The position numbers and the translations under genes are program-made. A stretch of DNA of 64,000 nt from Filosporella fistucella (lineage: Eukaryota > Ascomycota > Leotiomycetes > Helotiales): the NCBI GenBank assembly GCA_030077755.1, contig JAQJZZ010000012.1, forward strand, positions 1,612,001-1,676,000, written 5' to 3'. The notes beneath the pieces were generated by a model. That model was not told where the DNA came from and did no database searches. It saw only the letters and a program-made list of their open reading frames with translations. Numbering within the stretch: position 1 is the stretch's first letter; every line of letters starts with the position of its first letter. This document shows positions 61,681-64,000 of this stretch, in pieces.

Positions 61681-63799
61681 ATGCCTGGAAATATTGATGA
61701 TGCCTCTGCAGGCGCAAAAGTCGACCCCTCTCTCGCTATCCCTCCTGATTTCAAGCATGACTTACCAGCTGCTGCTCATGAAGTAGCTGCTCCTGCTGTA
61801 GTTGCTGGGCAACCTACTCATGAGAATCATTATTTCAATGCTGGGTATGGAGAAGATGATGGAGAGGGAGAATATCCTACTGAGGAGGAATTGCATACTT
61901 TGAGAAGGGTAGCAGATAAGATTCCTTGGAAAGTGTATACCCTTGCATTTGTTGAACTCTGCGAGAGATTCTCATATTATGGAACTACTGTTGTTTGTAC
62001 GTATCTCCTTCTTTGACTGGCCTTATTGCACAAAGCTAATATCTCAGTCACCAACTTTATTCAACAAAAAATGCCCAAAGGCTCGAATACCGGAGCTGGA
62101 TTCGGTGGTCAATCCGGCGCGTTGAATAAAGGTCAACAAGCCTCAACTGGTATCACAACCTTCAATCAATTCTGGGTTTATCTCCTCCCTCTCTTCGGTG
62201 CCTACGTAGCAGATACCTATCTCGGTCGTTACAAAACCATCTGTTACGCTTTAGCAATCGCAATCGTAGGACATATCATCCTTACCATCTCCGCCACTCC
62301 AAAAGTCATTGTCCATCCCGATAGTTCCCTGGCTTGTTTCCTCATTGGTCTAATCATCATGGGTGTGGGAACTGGTTCCTTCAAATCGAACATCTCCCCT
62401 CTAATTGCCGAACAAATCCCCCTCACAAAAATGGTGGCTCGTGATCTCCCATCCGGAGAGAGAGTTATTTATGATCCTACAGTCACTCAATCAAGAGTCT
62501 ATCATTACTTCTACTTTTTCATCAATGTCGGCGCTTTAGTCGGACAAGTAGGAATGGTATACGCAGAGAAGTACGTCGGATTTTGGCTTTCTTACCTTTT
62601 GCCTACGATCCTTCTATGTATCTGTCCAGCAGTAGTATACTACTGCCGCGACAAATACGTGCTTACGCCCCCCGCTGGCTCTGTCTTGGGAAAATCAGTT
62701 GGACTCTTCCTACTTGGAAATAAAGGCCGTTGGCACTTGAATCCAATCGCTACATATAAACATCTCAATGACGGGACCTTTTGGGAACGAGTCAAGCCAT
62801 CTGCCATCGAGCCCGAAAGACGTCCAAAATGGATGACTTTTGATGATCAGTGGGTTGATGAAGTGGCCAGAGGATTCCATGCATGCTCAGTATTCTTGTG
62901 GATTCCATTGTATTGGTTGACTTATAATCAGGTATGTTCTACAATTTTCATTCTGCTCTGAATCATATGAAGCTCCTACTCTTACCAAGAGTATCACCAT
63001 CATTCCTTCTCATATAAAACCCAATCAAAAACAACCCTCAGAAAGAAAAAAAGAAAAAAAACTAACACATCCACCACAGCTAAACAACAATCTCACCTCC
63101 CAAGCCGCAGTAATGAAACTCAACGGTCTCCCCAACGATGTCCTCTCCAACCTCGATCCCTTCGCCCTTCTCATCTTGATCCCAATCTGCGATCTCTTCA
63201 TCTACCCCGCTCTCCGCAAGTACAAGATCCGCTTCACGCCCATCCGCAAGATAACAGCCGGTTTCTACACCGGCGCCGCAGCCATGATCTGGGCCGCTGT
63301 CATCCAAGCCTACATCTACAAGCGCTCCGTATGCGGCAAATACGCAGCCGGCACCCTTCCAGAAAGTCTAGGCGGAGACGGAGAAACTACCTGTCCCACT
63401 GTCGATATCAATGTCTGGGCTCAGACAGGCGCTTACGTCTTAATCGCTATATCAGAGATCTTCGCTTCTATCACTACGCTCGAATACGCATTTTCCAAAG
63501 CCCCTAAGAATATGCGTTCGTTAGTCATGTCCGTCAATCTATTCATGTCTGCCATCTCAGCCGCGTTAGGAGAGGCGTTTGTGAGTTTGAGTGCGGACCC
63601 GCTGCTGGTGTGGAATTACGGCGCTATGGCTGTCATTGCGGCCATTGGCGGGACGTGTTTCTTCTTCCAGTATAGACATTTGGATTTGGATGAGGATAGG
63701 TTGAATATGCTTCCTGAGGGACATGTGGTTGTCAGTAAGGATGTAGAGGATCATGGGGCGGAGACGAAACAGGCAGTTGAGATTGGGGAGAAGAATTAA
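61681..63799 (+). CDS. PTR2-family (POT) proton-coupled peptide transporter
   Basis: Three exons (61681-61996, 62048-62931, 63080-63799) join in frame to 639 residues, close to yeast-type PTR2 proteins. The first helix carries ELCERFSYYG, matching the ExxERFxYYG proton-coupling motif of the family. FNQFWVYLLPLFGAYVADTYLGRYKTI is the first PTR2 signature, and FYFFINVGAL the second. About twelve helices are expected, with a long loop between helices 6 and 7. Function: plasma-membrane symport of di- and tripeptides with protons. The cytosolic N-terminus and the acidic tail are as usual. It is probably a nutrient transporter and need not relate to the NRPS, although peptide uptake and export both occur in this window. 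Confidence 0.94.
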
Positions 63800-64000
63800 T
63801 TGGGTTTTGGATGTTGGGAAGGGGAGTGGTAATATGGTTGGGGGGAAGGGGGGGACGCGTATACCATTGTTATGTTTGTCTAGCTATTAATTCATTTATC
63901 TGTGAGAATTCCCGTGGTCAAGCAGTGCTTTTACAGATGATACCATTTATTCAAGTGCCTTATTTCAACTATTCATATCTCTACATCTTCCTCAATACTA
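63800..64000. other. 3' flank of the PTR2 gene
   Basis: 200 bases of noncoding sequence to the window edge. A G-rich tract follows the stop codon; no gene seen. Confidence 0.5.

Overview
The window is nuclear DNA of a filamentous ascomycete (Pezizomycotina). Genes carry short introns of about 40-150 bases with GTRNGT donors and CAG/TAG acceptors, and the gene families (HET-domain NLR, Zn2Cys6 factor, RTA1, 2EXR, modular NRPS) are typical of that group. A leotiomycete is plausible but is only an impression. I could not run any search; exon joins were made by hand and checked for reading-frame closure.

Left flank (1-8.9 kb): the 3' part of a CorA-like membrane protein gene (+), a four-exon short-chain dehydrogenase (-), a small secreted protein (-) and a single-exon 2EXR-domain protein (+).

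Biosynthetic core (10.5-41 kb): a seven-exon gene on the minus strand (27682-10538) encodes a 5,549-residue tetramodular NRPS with the order partial C, A-T-E, C-A-T, C-A-T, C-A-T-E, terminal C. Divergently transcribed from it is a bZIP/ankyrin transcription factor. Then come an ABCC-type transporter and a branched-chain-type aminotransferase. NRPS plus bZIP-ankyrin regulator plus BCAT-like enzyme is the signature of HC-toxin- and apicidin-type cyclic tetrapeptide loci. This version differs: it has a second epimerase next to the cyclising domain, an ABC rather than an MFS exporter, and no fatty acid synthase, amino acid racemase or pyrroline-carboxylate reductase in the window. A P450 at 50-52 kb may also belong to it.

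Insertion-like block (41.6-49.8 kb): a 2,049-residue HET / NB-ARC / TPR protein with a long unknown C-terminal region sits between the aminotransferase and the P450. A diverged inverted repeat lies about 8 kb apart around it, and a MITE-like element lies inside. It could be a mobile or duplicated immune-type gene that split the biosynthetic locus.

Right flank (50-64 kb): P450 (-), RTA1-family membrane protein (-), Zn2Cys6 transcription factor (+) and a PTR2-family peptide transporter (+), with a 3.3 kb gene-poor stretch before the last.

Smaller structures: an exact 46-bp GC-rich double-hairpin repeat on each side of the NRPS/bZIP pair, a 34-bp direct repeat just upstream of the bZIP gene, and the decayed remnant of a protein-kinase-like gene between the bZIP and ABC genes.
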